Below, one piece after another: positions 1 to 10,010 of a DNA stretch of 64,000 nucleotides. The notes under the pieces were generated by a model, which saw only the letters and a list, made by a program, of their open reading frames with translations, ran no database searches and was not told the origin of the DNA. Source of the DNA: Marvania coccoides (taxonomy: Eukaryota > Chlorophyta > Trebouxiophyceae > Chlorellales > Chlorellaceae); the NCBI GenBank assembly GCA_963854735.1, contig OY978101.1, forward strand, positions 992,001 through 1,056,000, in the 5' to 3' direction. Position 1 is the first letter of the stretch, and the number at the start of each line of letters is the position of its first letter. Position numbers and translations under genes: made by a program.

Positions 1-1394
1 GGTGGCCAACTTGCACGCAGATGGAATCGCAGATGCAAATTTCACAGCACACGGCCCAGTCGCTGCGGGTTGCTCTCGAAATGTTGATACGATACGTCGA
101 TGGCGTGGTGAAATTGGATTGGCGATGAAAGTGAGCAATTGACAGAGAAAACAGGTGGATGGTGGGATTTTTAGTGTTAAAAGTTGAACTCCTCTTCCAC
201 GAGTGCTTGTACACATGTTTTACACTTGCAATCTGGCAGAGAACTCACATGGGCTCATACTCGGTGGCGGTGATTCGGCCCACATGACCTGGTTCTCTCT
301 GACGTTTCAATCAAGTCAGATCAAACAGCCTTTTTCGAAATATATATCTACGCTCCAGCCGGCGTCGGAAATAAGGCTACCCAATCTGTCGGCCACCGCG
401 ACGGGGTTTACAATCGGCGTCGCTTCGCCGGCGATCGCGTAAGCCTGGTGTGTTGTGGGCGGTCAACGCGAGTGAAGTGTCGCCGCCCATCTTGTGGCCA
501 CCTGCACTCCAGGCAGTAGGCATCGGGGGAGAGGCAAGTGTTACTATTGTATATGGAGGTGATCTCTTGCGATCGGCCCCAAATTTTTGACACTTATTTA
601 CTTCTTTCATGACGCAAAGAAAGTATCGCAAAGAATTGGCGCAGGCCGAGCGACGATGTACCCGTGTGGTGTCTGAGTATAGGCTGACTACGCTCACACC
701 GCAGGCTGCAATGGCTACGCCATCAGTTCTGCCAACCACTTGTCTGTATAGAAACTGCGCACTTTGGTGGCCCAATCGGACGCCAAACAGATGGAACGGG
801 GCCTGCAGCTGGATTGGTCTGACAGGAGGGCTGTTGTAGACTTCCTGGCAGTTGAAAGTAACCTGGCCGCCGTGCAGCGGTCTGGTGGGCCTAGGCGAGG
901 AGGCGGTGCAGGCGGTGCTGACGAAGGCGCGGGGGGCGGCGGCGTCAGGCACAAGGAACGCAGCATGTCTCCGTCGTCGTCGCCCAGAGCAGCGCCACCA
1001 CTGGGCCCCCAACGCCAGCAGCAGCAGCAGCAGATTCCTTTGGGTGGCATGCGAGGCGGCAGGGCGTGGCCTGGGGCACCTTTTTCGGCTGCCGCCTGCC
1101 CGCTGCCGCCGACACGGCGATGAATGCCCATTTCTTTGCATTTGAGAGGCGGCGGATGTAGCACTTCTGCTTTGGCACAGTTTATAGAGACTTCTGTGTT
1201 TAAATAAAAATACGCGTTGCCATTGAGAAGACGAACGGGCGAGAAATGTGCGCTGGCGCGGTCTCAAGGAACGCGGCAACTACTCAAAGCCAGCCATAGG
1301 TAGTAGCGTGGCCTTTTTTGACACAAATTTTGTCTGAGCCACCGCCCCTGCCGATGTGCTTAGTAAAGAACCCGCAGCGCCGACGCAGCACCGC
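1..1394. other. Mostly unexplained DNA with a possible small exon
   Basis: No complete gene is recognised here. On the plus strand, positions 751-862 read as a plausible exon: a TATAG acceptor, an open frame containing the stretches KLRTLVAQSDAKQMERG and WSDRRAVVDFLAVE, then a GTAACC donor. Nothing flanking it could be assembled into a gene. Downstream (900-1120) is GC-rich simple sequence with a short CAG run. A 300-codon minus-strand open frame across 377-1279 has irregular composition and looks like a by-product of GC-rich sequence. It may be a gene remnant. Confidence 0.3.
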
Positions 1395-2770
1395 CCACCC
1401 TGCAGAATGCTCGCCTTATACATACATACATACATTACAGGTTTAAAGTCCGCACAAAGAAGCAACTAAGGCAACATAGCAGACTGGCACCGAAATGCAA
1501 GCAGAAATAAGAATAATAAATTGATGAATGAAAATGATAATAAAGAAAAACCAATAAAGAAAAACCAACCGCTAAAAGAAACAGAGAAAAAAATAACAAA
1601 GGAAAAGAAAAGAAAAGAAAAGAAAAGCTTATATCCAACCACGCAGCTTCTCGTACTCGCCAGCGTCATGGCTGGCTTTAATGAAAGAAGCAACCTGCTT
1701 CGGAGCTTGCTGCAGAAACTGAAAAAGATTCGGAGGAGAAGAAGGGGAAGACGAAGAAGAAGATGGCGCGTCAGGGAATAAAGATGGGTAGGATGCACGC
1801 ATTGCTACCAAAGAAGGGCATGTGCAGTGAAAAACCATGTGCTCTTCGTCCTCGCAAGAACCAGAAGCACACAAGCGGCATGTCCGCTGCGAATGCGGCC
1901 GCCCAATGTAGCGCCCCGACTCCACCCCAAGATGATGCGAGCTGCAGCGGAATCTTGCCAAAGAGACCCGCCGCGGAACCGAAAGGACAGAAGAAAGGTA
2001 CGGCTGCAAAATATAAGAACTCATTGTGGTATCACCGCCTCGAATTGTTGCCTTGTAAAAGTCAGTTTTCGTCCCCGATTGTTGACGGTAAAAATCCATG
2101 TAGCGTTGGCGCATGGCCGCCTCTGCCAGCCTGGGGTCGTCCAGGTCGTCGCTCCCCGCGGGCACCACGCCGCTTTCCGCCACACCGCTTTCCAGACCTA
2201 AAGCGTCGATCAGGCACAGCACTTGCGCCGCCCAACAGCGCTGAGAAGATGAGTTTTGCAGCGCCAGCGCAAGGTTGTCCCGAAATGCTGCCTTGAGCGT
2301 CACCCTGGTGTCAGGCAAGGTGTGGAGTCTCTCCCAGTACCTATAGATACGTTTTGCCCAAGCGCACGCCAAGGGGAAGCGACCAAATTCCCCCAGTGTG
2401 ACCACGTTGGCCGTGCCTTTGCGTACTCCCAACACACGCCGCAAGAAGGCTCGGTAGAAAATCTCGCACTTGTCGTTGCCGTCACCGCCCACCGCAGCCG
2501 CCACCTGGGCTGGCCCCCAGGTCTCTACTCCGTATCCCAATGTTGGGATCACCACCGCATTAAAGAATTCGCCAAGAAGTCGTGCCGATGTGATCCCCAG
2601 CTGTGCGCACCGCCGCCACATCACTGCCAGCGCCCCCCTCGCTGTTTTCAGCCGTGCCGCCGCTGCCACCGTCCCTTGCGAGCCACCGTCCCTCAGTCCC
2701 GGCGCTGCCTCGCACACGACAGCCCAACCTTGCTGTTTCCAACCCCGCTTTCTCTCTGTGTTTTGATAAA
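1395..2770 (-). mobile_element. 5'-truncated LINE-type (non-LTR) retrotransposon copy
   Basis: A minus-strand open frame (about 2717 down to the stop at 1629) resembles the C-terminal part of non-LTR retrotransposon ORF2. It has a post-reverse-transcriptase thumb region (AVMWRRCAQLGITSARLL, then VVIPTLGYGVETWG) and, near the C-terminus, a Cys/His knuckle (CRLCASGSCEDEEHMVFHC) typical of these elements. The endonuclease and catalytic RT motifs are absent, so the copy is 5' truncated near 2770. After the stop comes a pyrimidine-rich 3' UTR of about 200 bp, ending in a conserved block (1440-1490) and a short tetranucleotide tail of about four TATG units (1420-1438). The conserved block recurs alone at about 31.2 kb. 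The family assignment rests on domain pattern only; the clade is not determined. Confidence 0.75.
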
Positions 2771-2827
2771 GAAAACAGAAACAGCAGCTAAAGGCAGACG
2801 CTGAGCACTTTCCTTTATGGCACTAGG

Positions 2828-3133
2828 TTTCAAGGTTTCAAGGTTTTACAGATGGTTTGACGTCTACTACCCCTATAGAGAACTGCAAGTCGACGTGCCA
2901 CAAACCCCGCCACAGTAAGGCAGAGCCCCCCTTCCATCCGTCGGATCAACCTCAGTTCTGGGCTCTGGCCCCTGCCCCCGAGTCCCCGACGGCGCGACCG
3001 AAACAGAAATCAGGTGCAGATCACGAAAACAGATGCAACAACAGCGCGGGTGCATGCAGGAATGCAAGGCATGCAGGACGCTCCGGACGTCGAGAAAGTG
3101 AAAACGTCCGGTCAAGGTACACGCTATGCCTCG
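2828..3133 (-). repeat. Dispersed repeat, copy A, with telomere-like tail
   Basis: This roughly 300-bp sequence matches 59425-59735 almost throughout and, in its terminal 130 bp, 5964-6100. Shared blocks include TGTACCTTGACCGGAC, GGCAGGGGCCAGAGCC and TTGTGGCACGTC. On its own (minus) strand it ends in tandem units of the type TTGAAACC. The other copies end in TGAAACC or TAAACC units. A variable short-unit 3' tail is characteristic of elements mobilised by non-LTR retrotransposition. No coding capacity is seen. Confidence 0.7.
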
Positions 3134-3416
3134 TTCATACTTTAGTCAATAATCGCTCGATTTTCGTGAGAAGAGTGAACGAAGCCAGCACGAGGTCTGC
3201 CGCATCCTTCTCACTCTTGGTGCTGCGCACGGCCAGCGCCAGCTTCCGCACCCCAAGCTCCACCAGCTCTTCGTCAGTGGCAGGATTGGTGAAGGCGGGC
3301 AGGTTAGTCACCGGCGCGATGGCCAGCAGCTGGTCCTCTTCCCGCTCTGCCTCTAGCACACCGATGTCCGTCTCCAGGAACGCCATGGCTGGCGCGGGGC
3401 TTACGGGCCTGAGCGA

Positions 3417-4087
3417 GGTGGCGGCGCCGGCGAGGGCGCGGAGGGTAGAGCTGGTGAGGTCCAGAAACCCAGGCAGCCTCGGCGCTCTGTGCCGGGTGCG
3501 GATGGACATGCGGCTGACGGCAAAGGACACCAGCAAGCAGGTCGCGTATTGTATCCACCCCTTATCGGTGCTGGGAGAGGTGATCATCACCTGCTGCCAG
3601 CGGAACGGTCTGGAGGCCGGCACAACTGACAGGCAGCCTTTGGAGGCCAAGATCGAGGGGATGGACGGCGACGGCACCGTCAAGCTCGTATGGAAGCCGG
3701 CCACCGCAACCAGGAAGCTGAGCCTCAAGGTCATCATCGACAACAGAAGCGCGCCTCTCGGGGACGATGATGACCTTGAGGCTCAGCTTCCTGGTTGCGG
3801 TGGCCGGCTTCCATACGAGCTTGACGGTGCCGCCGCGGTCCATCCCCTCGATCTTGGCCTCCAAAGGCTGCCTGTCAGTTGTGCCGGCCTCCAGACCGTT
3901 CCGCTGGCAGCAGGTGATGATCACCTCTCCCAGCACCGATAAGGGGTGGATACAATACGCGGCCTGCTTGCTGGTGTCCTTTGCCGTCAGCCGCATGTCC
4001 ATCCGCACCCGGCACAGAGCGCCGAGGCTGCCTGGGTTTCTGAACCTCACCAGCTCTACCCTCCGCGCCCTCACTGCCGCCGCCAAC
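3417..4087. repeat. Long near-perfect inverted repeat (hairpin), ~320-bp arms
   Basis: Positions 3417-3739 and 3765-4087 are reverse complements of each other with only a handful of mismatches (about 98% identity by eye) around a 25-base spacer (3740-3764). Both arms are coding-derived: on opposite strands they read the same protein segment (for example RNPGSLGALCRVRMDMRLTA and LSVLGEVIITCCQRNGLEAG). A transcript from either strand would fold into a long double-stranded RNA hairpin. Confidence 0.9.
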
Positions 4088-4404
4088 AGGTCTTCAGGCT
4101 CGGAGTAGCCGGCAGGCAGGGCGTTGGGGTCGCTCGCCGGCGGCGCCCAGAGGTCGAACCAGTACCGCTTCTCCGCCTCATTGAAGACCAGCAGCAGGAA
4201 GATGTCGTCGCGGTGCACCCATTCGCCGGACATCACCTTGAAGGTGGTGAACGCTTGCCTGTGGTGGCCCTTCTCGGCATCGTGGGAGAAGCATGCCAGC
4301 ACAAGCTTCACGCTGCCATCCGCCAGCCGACTGCGCACCGCCAGCTGCAAGCTTCGCTGAGGCATCAGCCCCGGTGGCGCGAAAATGTGGCTGTTCCCTT
4401 TTTC

Positions 4405-4945
4405 ATATGCTGTTCCCGTACGAGGGCGGCCACTGCATCGCTTTGTGCGAGGGCTGCACCCTCGTCAACCAGCTCTGGTCACAGCCGCAGTCCGCCACCG
4501 CCAAGACAAAGGGCGTCTTGAAGGGGGTGGTGCAGCCGGTGCAGGCGGATTACATCCCCGGAGCCGTGCTGTGAGTGAACCTTCGCTGGCAAGGCGTGAG
4601 GAGCCGCTTGGTTGGGGGTGCGAACGTCTCGCGGAAAAGCTGTCCCGTGGGCGCTTGGCTGACCAATCTGGGGGAGGATCTTTGGGAGCTGATGCCTCAG
4701 CGAGAGTTTTTCCGCAGGACGTTCGCACCCCCAATCAGGCGGCTCCTCACGCCTTGCCAGCGGAGGTTGGCCCACAGCACGGCCCCGGGGATGTACTCCG
4801 CCTGCAGCTGCACCACCCCCTTCAAAACGCCCTTTGTCTTGGCGGTGACGGACTGCGGCTGTGACCAGGGTTGGTTGACCAGGGTGCAGCCCTCGCACAA
4901 AGCGATGCAGTGGCCGCCCTCGTACGGGAACAGCCACATTTCCGC
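4405..4945. repeat. Second, older inverted gene duplication
   Basis: A plus-strand segment at about 4405-4640 is an inverted copy of minus-strand exon sequence at about 4945-4710, separated by roughly 65 bases. Both encode HCIALCEGCTLVNQ and KTKGVLKGVVQ. Identity is lower than in the hairpin at 3.4-4.1 kb, and the plus-strand arm has a short insertion near 4400-4420 and an early stop. The 15-base string GCTGATGCCTCAGCG occurs in opposite orientations at about 4687-4702 and 4357-4372, marking probable breakpoints. Confidence 0.8.
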
Positions 4946-5963
4946 GCCACCGGGGCCCTCCAGCCCCTGGTCCTCCATCCCAATCTCCCCCGCGGCACCA
5001 CCGTCTCTGATCTCCTCCAGGATGCGCAAGAGCTCCTCGGAGGGCGCAGCGTCCACCACCTCTTCTTCTTCTTCCTCGCCTTCTTCGCCGGTGGAGGGAG
5101 CAGCGGCGGCGGCAGTTGCAGCGCCTGCGCAACAGAAAGAAAGAAAAAAAATAAGAAAAATAAAACTCGAGTGAGTTATTATATAATTAACATCAGGCAA
5201 AGAAGATTACACCCCATGCACGCCGGTCTTTAAAGAAAACAATTAATCCCGCAAGGAATAAAACTCGAACAAATAAAATAACTTACGGCTGGAAAACAGT
5301 GCCGCCCCAGCGCCGCTGTCGCGCGGCCGCTCCCTTCATTCGGGAGATCTACGGGGCGGATCGCGCCTCGCACCACGTGCTCCGCAGCCGCGTAAGGCGG
5401 CAACTCTATTCCTTGTTGCCTCTCCCAGCAGATCCTCCCCATGTCGAAGGCGACGGCCGTTGGGTCGCCATGGCACCGCTTCCCTTTCTCAGCTGCCTCC
5501 TGGTCGGCCTGGACAAGCGCCAGCACCTTGTCTCCATCCATCTCCGTCTCCTCCGGCTGTACTTGCACCACCCCAGACTTGGCAGCAGCCTCATCTACTG
5601 CTCCCGCGCCGGGGCCCCCCATGCTGCTTCGCCCTGTAAAGCCAGAGACATTCCGCGTTAGAATTAGAATGAGAACTCTATAAGGAGAGCATGCTGGAGG
5701 GTAAATGAGGGTTCAAATAGTTGAAAACAAAATATCGACTCACTGTAGCCCTCGGAGACAGTGGAACCCGCGGCTGCGGCTTTTTGAGTAAAATTTTCTA
5801 AAAGTATGGTTGAAGAAGGGGTGCGCAGCCTCGCGGCAGGCCCCAATCCGGGTTTTTTTTCTTTGTTTTTTCAGAGCCAACCTTGGGGCGGCGGCTCTGC
5901 TCGGTTATCCATTTTTAGGCAATGAGGAATTAAAAATACGCTTATGATTAATTCGTTTCGATG

Positions 5964-6100
5964 AAGTCATGCGGATGGAAGGGGGGCTCTGCCTGACTGT
6001 GGCGGGGTTTGTGGCACGTCGACTTGCGGTTCTCTATAGGGGTAACCTCGGTAGTAGACGTCAAACCATATGTAAAACCTGAAACCTGAAACCTGCGCGC
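5964..6100 (+). repeat. Dispersed repeat, copy B (partial)
   Basis: This partial copy matches the terminal 130 bp of the repeat at 2828-3133 (inverted relative to it) and of the repeat at 59425-59735. It ends in three TGAAACC-like units (6082-6100). With copy A it brackets the rearranged gene-fragment region as inverted repeats, although each copy is also explained as an independent insertion. Confidence 0.7.
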
Positions 6101-6255
6101 CTTGCCACAATTTTTTTCTCCTCCAAGAAACTTGTTTTTATAGCCTGCCATGCACTCATGCACTGCCCTTTTGGACGCAATCTTCTACTGATACCAAAGT
6201 CAAAGTCGCTGAAGGAAGCAGATGGGCCTACCGAACCATGACTTTCACAATAGGC

Positions 6256-6700
6256 ATTGCCTTCCCGACGAAATTTTCAACGCTGCCGCCACCGCACTTG
6301 TAAAAAACAAAAGCGCTGCAGCACACTGTCGTCGGCTGTCGCTGTCCAAGCCCTTTTCCAGCTTCCCATTGACCTAACAAAAGCATTAGCTTCAGCAGAT
6401 TTGTAGAATAGGTGTAAAGATAAAACCAAGCTGTCCGAGTATGGATGCCATTCGGGGAAATACCAAGCGAGCTGGTGCCATTTACACACCAACGCGTTCA
6501 TCCTGCGCACGATCATCGCCCCATCACCAGCCACCACCATTGCCACCGCCTCCCGGGCATAAAAACTTTCATCGCTGCCGCCGCCGCCGCAATGTACCAT
6601 AAATCACTGCAGCGCAGCAGCGACGGCTGCGCGCCGTCCCAGTGCTTTTCTAACTTCCCAATAACCCATAAAATGCACAATGCCAGCGCCGCAGCTGCCT
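6256..6700. repeat. Two diverged tandem copies of a ~130-bp segment
   Basis: Segments at about 6256-6375 and 6555-6690 share an order of similar blocks: a run of GCCGCC units, an AGCGCTGCAGC/CACTGCAGCGC block, a CGTCGGCTG/GCGACGGCTG block, then CTTTTCCAGCTTCCCATT/CTTTTCTAACTTCCCAAT. No convincing gene is seen. The spacer at 6375-6555 is unexplained, and 6700-6925 is AT-rich with no recognisable feature. Confidence 0.45.
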
Positions 6701-6924
6701 TCATTGCGTTCCCACAGCAGCTTTGTCGCCAGTGAGTTTTTTTTCTCTTCCATTATTCAAGTATTATATCTTCTACAGGTTGCTTTGCGCATGAAAGATC
6801 TTCGCTTGTTAACTAGCTAATAGAATTCTGTGATCTTAAGCTGGTAAGTATTTTTGTGCTCTTTTATGTTTTCAAAGGAAGATAATATTTCATTTTATCA
6901 TTCATTCTCCCCTCTTACGTACGC

Positions 6925-7582
6925 AGGTGCCGTGACCTGCCGCCATCGCTGCCTCCCTCCACCGGCGAAGAAGGCAAAGAAGAAGAAGACGAAGAAGACC
7001 TTGCGCCCTCTCCGGAGTTCCTGCGAACCTTGGAGCAGCTCGCTTAAGGCGCTGGGGGGGCGGAAGAACTGGAGCGCCTGGTGCTGGGTACCCCAACGGC
7101 AATGTACTATCGCTGTCCAACCACCCAGACGGCCAATGAATCGCCACGGCTGCACCATGCTGGAGCAGTCGCTTCTCAAGGCGGGCACAGTCCCTCTCCG
7201 CTCCAAGGATGAAACCCCGAATCGGCTGCACCACGCCCTTTTGGACGTGCTTCACCTCGGCGGAGAAGGGACTGGGGCTTGATGATTCATCGCTCCAGCA
7301 TTGTGCAAGGAGCAACAAGGCCACTCGCAGCTGCAGCGTCCCCTGAAGAAAATTGAGCTCGTTGGATTAAACCATTAAAAATAATAAATTAAAATTGGTG
7401 CCCGTTGGCAGCAGTAGATAGAAGCGAGCCCAAAGAGAATTGTAAAAAGAACTCTATGAAGCGGGCCACAAAAAAAATTAAAAAAAAATGAGCCGTCGAG
7501 CCTTACCACTTGCGCTGCTCTTGCGCTTCTTCAACGTGGCGACAAGGGCAGCGTTCCTCGCTGTGGGAGAGGTTCCCCAGCC
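6925..7582. pseudogene. Degenerate copies of the 3-5.8 kb gene, in both orientations
   Basis: After a CGTACGCAG acceptor at about 6926, the plus strand resembles the acidic exon of the broken gene at 5.1 kb. With a one-base shift it reads STGEEGKEEEDEEDLAPSPE and then meets a stop. From about 7060 to 7345 the similarity switches to the minus strand (AEVKHVQKGVVQPIRGFILG versus the KTKGVLKGVVQ segment; TLQLRVALLLLAQ versus SLQLAVRSR). A further minus-strand exon-like piece with acceptor and donor lies at 7506-7582 (ALVATLKKRKSSASG). Frame breaks and the mixed orientation indicate relics of the same duplication process. Confidence 0.45.
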
Positions 7583-7870
7583 TGCAGCAATGAGGGGGGA
7601 ATGTGAGAGTAAAGTTAAAGTGGTAAATAAAAATAAAAATTGAATCAGAAGATCTATTCTCCTACCTTTTTAATGGAAATCCGTTGACAGAAACAAGAAC
7701 ACGAACATGAATAAAGGCGAAACAAATTAAAAAGTTTAGAGATCCTGAGTGCTGCAGTGGACGTGAACAATTCTTGTGTCTCACCCCCATTAATATATTA
7801 TTGAATATTCCTCCGATGCAAGTTCTGCAGCGTTGAAAAAATAATCAAATCATCCTTTCACAAACGCGCA
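7583..7870. other. AT-rich intergenic region upstream of xylulokinase
   Basis: No gene is seen in these 288 bases. The stretch presumably holds the xylulokinase promoter and 5' UTR. Confidence 0.5.
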
Positions 7871-9664
7871 ATGCTGACGATAGGGCTCGACGTGGGAACA
7901 CAGGGGACTAAAGCTTTAATCCACGATTCAAACAATAATTGCATCTTGGGAAGAGGCGCAGTGTCGTATGGGTTGATCAGCACTCGCAAAGGCCAAGCGG
8001 AACAAGAACCATTAGTTTGGGTTCAGGTAGGCACGCTTTACGTGATTTTAACTCATTTTTTTTCAAAATGAGTTTGAAACACTCCTCACCAACGCTCCGA
8101 CTCTCAAAAGTCATTTTCCTCTCCTCAAACCTGGCTGCTGCAGGCCTGCAGAGACGCAATTGCGCAGGCGTTGCAAAGCTGCGACGAGGAACAAAAATCT
8201 TCTGTGTGTGGCTTGGCTGTTTCCGGACAGCAGCATGGCATGGTGGTTTTGGACAAATTCAACGCTGTCATCCGCCCCGCGAAGCTCTGGTGTGATCTGG
8301 AGTCTGCCGACGAGGCAAGTGCACCCGAATATTCTGACACCAGACCAGAAACTTTGGTACCCGATCTGCCCTTGGGGAGTGCCCCTGGTGGTGCCCCTCG
8401 ACCTGCGGCAGGCGGTTGGAAAAATATTTCTTCCTCCTCGCTGAGCAGGCCCCTGAAAATTTAAAATGTATATATTCTTATCCTGTTTGTCCAGGCAATT
8501 GAGCTCTCTGAATTTTTCAAAACCACCCTGGTCCCCTCTTTTACGATGACCAAGATCCTGTGGCTGAAGCGGCACGAGCCTGAAAACTACGCTCGGGTAG
8601 CCCGCGTCCTGTTGCCGAAAGATTTCATAAACTTCTGGCTCACCGGCCAGTTTACAATGGAGCCCAGCGACGCCAGCGGCACGGGTCTGCTGGATCCAAT
8701 CCAAAGGACCCGCTGGGACGCAGCACGCATAGCAGCGGTGGACCCTGCCCTCGCAGCTTGGCTGCCCTCCGAGCTCCTTCCTCCCGGAGCCCCAGCAGGG
8801 ACCTTGCTGCCAGAGGTCGCTGCGGAGCTGGGACTGCGCTCAGGGATAGTGGTGGGGCCTGGCGGCGGCGATAATGCCATGAGCGCTCTGGGGGTTGGAG
8901 CTGTGCGACCAGGCGTGTGGGTGGCATCGCTAGGCACAAGTGGCACGCTGTTTGGGCCCTCCGAGCGCCCAGTCCTAGACCCCTCTGGCGCGATATGCGC
9001 ATTTTGCGACGCCACAGACAAGTACCTCCCGTTGCTGTGCACCGTGAACTGCACTGGAGCGACAGAAGAGGTCCGGCGATCGTGCGGACTGTCGCATGAC
9101 GAGCTGGCGGAACTAGCAGATGCCGAGGCGCCAGGGTGCGAAGGCGCAACATTTCTACCATATTTTGCAGGGGAGCGGACCCCCAACTGGCCGCACGCAA
9201 CAGCGGCGCTGCTCGGGCTCCGACCGGGTATGATGCGGCCGGGTCTGGTCTACCGTTCCGCGATGGAAGGGGCCACGTTTTCGCTGCTGGCGGGGATGCA
9301 AAAGTTAAATTCAGAGCTGAGAGGCTCACATGAGGAGGGGGCAGTGGAGCTGCGGGTCGTTGGCGGCGGCAGCAAGAGCAAAGTTTGGCGGCAAATCATC
9401 GCTGATGCCTTTCAGATTCCGCTGCGGTTCCCCGTGGAATCAGAAACTGCAGCCCTGGGAGCTGCGCTGCAGGCAGGAGCCATTGCTTCTGGGATTCCGG
9501 TGGCTGAGTTTGTCGAAAGCCACAGCCCTCAGCTGGAGGCGGCCACAGTGCAGCCCAACAGGGATGCAGCAGCGGCGTACAGCGAAGCTTTCGACCGGTT
9601 TGTGCGGCTGGGAGTCGCGCTGTTTGGTGCCGATGGCATTTTTTGTGCGCCAACGCCAAGCTAG
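7871..9664 (+). CDS. Xylulokinase (FGGY carbohydrate kinase family)
   Basis: This enzyme phosphorylates D-xylulose with ATP to xylulose 5-phosphate, feeding the pentose phosphate pathway. Three exons (7871-8026, 8144-8314, 8495-9664) give 498 residues, the normal family length. The N-terminus MLTIGLDVGTQGTKALI is the phosphate-binding start of the FGGY fold. SGQQHGMV (about residue 75) matches the xylulose-binding loop, and GPGGGDNAMSALG places the catalytic base at about Asp235, as in bacterial XylB. The second domain carries RVVGGGSKSKVWRQI, the ATP-binding FGGY C-terminal motif. The start gives no obvious targeting peptide, so a cytosolic product is likely. Intron 2 (8315-8494) begins with GC rather than GT and carries a dispersed repeat; another copy lies just past the 3' end. 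Confidence 0.93.
8325..8470 (+). repeat. Short dispersed repeat (SINE-like), copy 1, inside xylulokinase intron 2
   Basis: The blocks CCAGACCAGAAACTTTGGTA, CGATCTGCCCTTGGGGAGTG and TGAAAATTTAAAA are shared in the same order with 9815-9910. The first two blocks also recur with 37765-37870 on the opposite strand, which ends in a related GGAATTTACAAA. The segment around GGTAYYCGATCTGCC resembles a tRNA-type B box, suggesting a tRNA-derived SINE. That interpretation is an inference. Confidence 0.6.
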
Positions 9665-9814
9665 CTTTGAAATTTATGAAGGGCATTTTCTCTCATCGCA
9701 TTTCCTAAACAATCTCTAGAAGCTAGGCTCCCACTAGCCGAGTATGCTGTAACAGATCTCAACGCCAAGCGAACAGCAGAGTTCAAAATTATATTTAATA
9801 AACGGGGAGAAGAA

Positions 9815-9910
9815 AAAAACGAAACTTGGTATTCGATCTGCCCTCGGGGGAGTGCTCCGATGGATAGGTCGTGGAGTGGTAAGGCTTTTGAAAATTTAAA
9901 AAGGAAACAA
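9815..9910 (+). repeat. Short dispersed repeat (SINE-like), copy 2
   Basis: It shares AAACTTGGTATTCGATCTGC, CCTCGGGGGAGTGCTCC and TTTTGAAAATTTAAAA with copies at 8325-8470 and 37765-37870. It is shorter than copy 1 because the middle is deleted or divergent. Confidence 0.6.
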
Positions 9911-10010
9911 AAAATAACAAAATCTTCACAATTTTTTCATATGCTCGCATGCAGTTCTCTCATAGCAGTCAAACAAAACCATAAATATACGTGTTTTTAA
10001 TTCAATTTAC

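Larger units (their letters stand above)
3135..5830 (-). pseudogene. Broken multi-exon gene of unknown family, disrupted by two inverted duplications
   Basis: The minus strand holds parts of an intron-containing gene. A 5' exon near 5830-5748 ends at a GTGAGT donor. A second exon (about 5630-5283) runs from a TTTACAG acceptor to a GTAAGT donor. A third (from about 5128) encodes an acidic stretch followed by SEELLRILEEIR and MWLFPYEGGHCIALCEG. More coding sequence follows at 4365-3765 (e.g. KLVLACFSHDAEKGHHRQ, EKRYWFDLWAPP) and a C-terminal-looking piece at 3410-3135. Inverted copies of neighbouring segments lie between these pieces (4405-4640 and 3417-3739 on the plus strand), so no single continuous transcript can be read. 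I do not recognise the protein family. A degenerate further copy lies at 6925-7582. It is probably a pseudogene, though a shortened 5' product could still be made. Confidence 0.55.

Noticed and set aside
377..1279. 300-codon minus-strand open frame
   Set aside because: Mixed Arg/Ser/Ala composition, no splice or start context, and a competing exon-like frame on the plus strand.
2857..3942. 361-codon plus-strand open frame
   Set aside because: It runs through a dispersed repeat and then both arms of the hairpin, so it encodes sense then antisense of the same segment. Not a plausible protein.
2828..6100. A single DNA transposon with terminal inverted repeats
   Set aside because: The two inverted copies are members of a dispersed repeat that also occurs alone at 59.4 kb, with variable tails. 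No transposase is present.
7871..9664. Bacterial contamination or recent transfer of xylulokinase
   Set aside because: Two phase-consistent introns and a repeat inside one of them show it is a resident nuclear gene.
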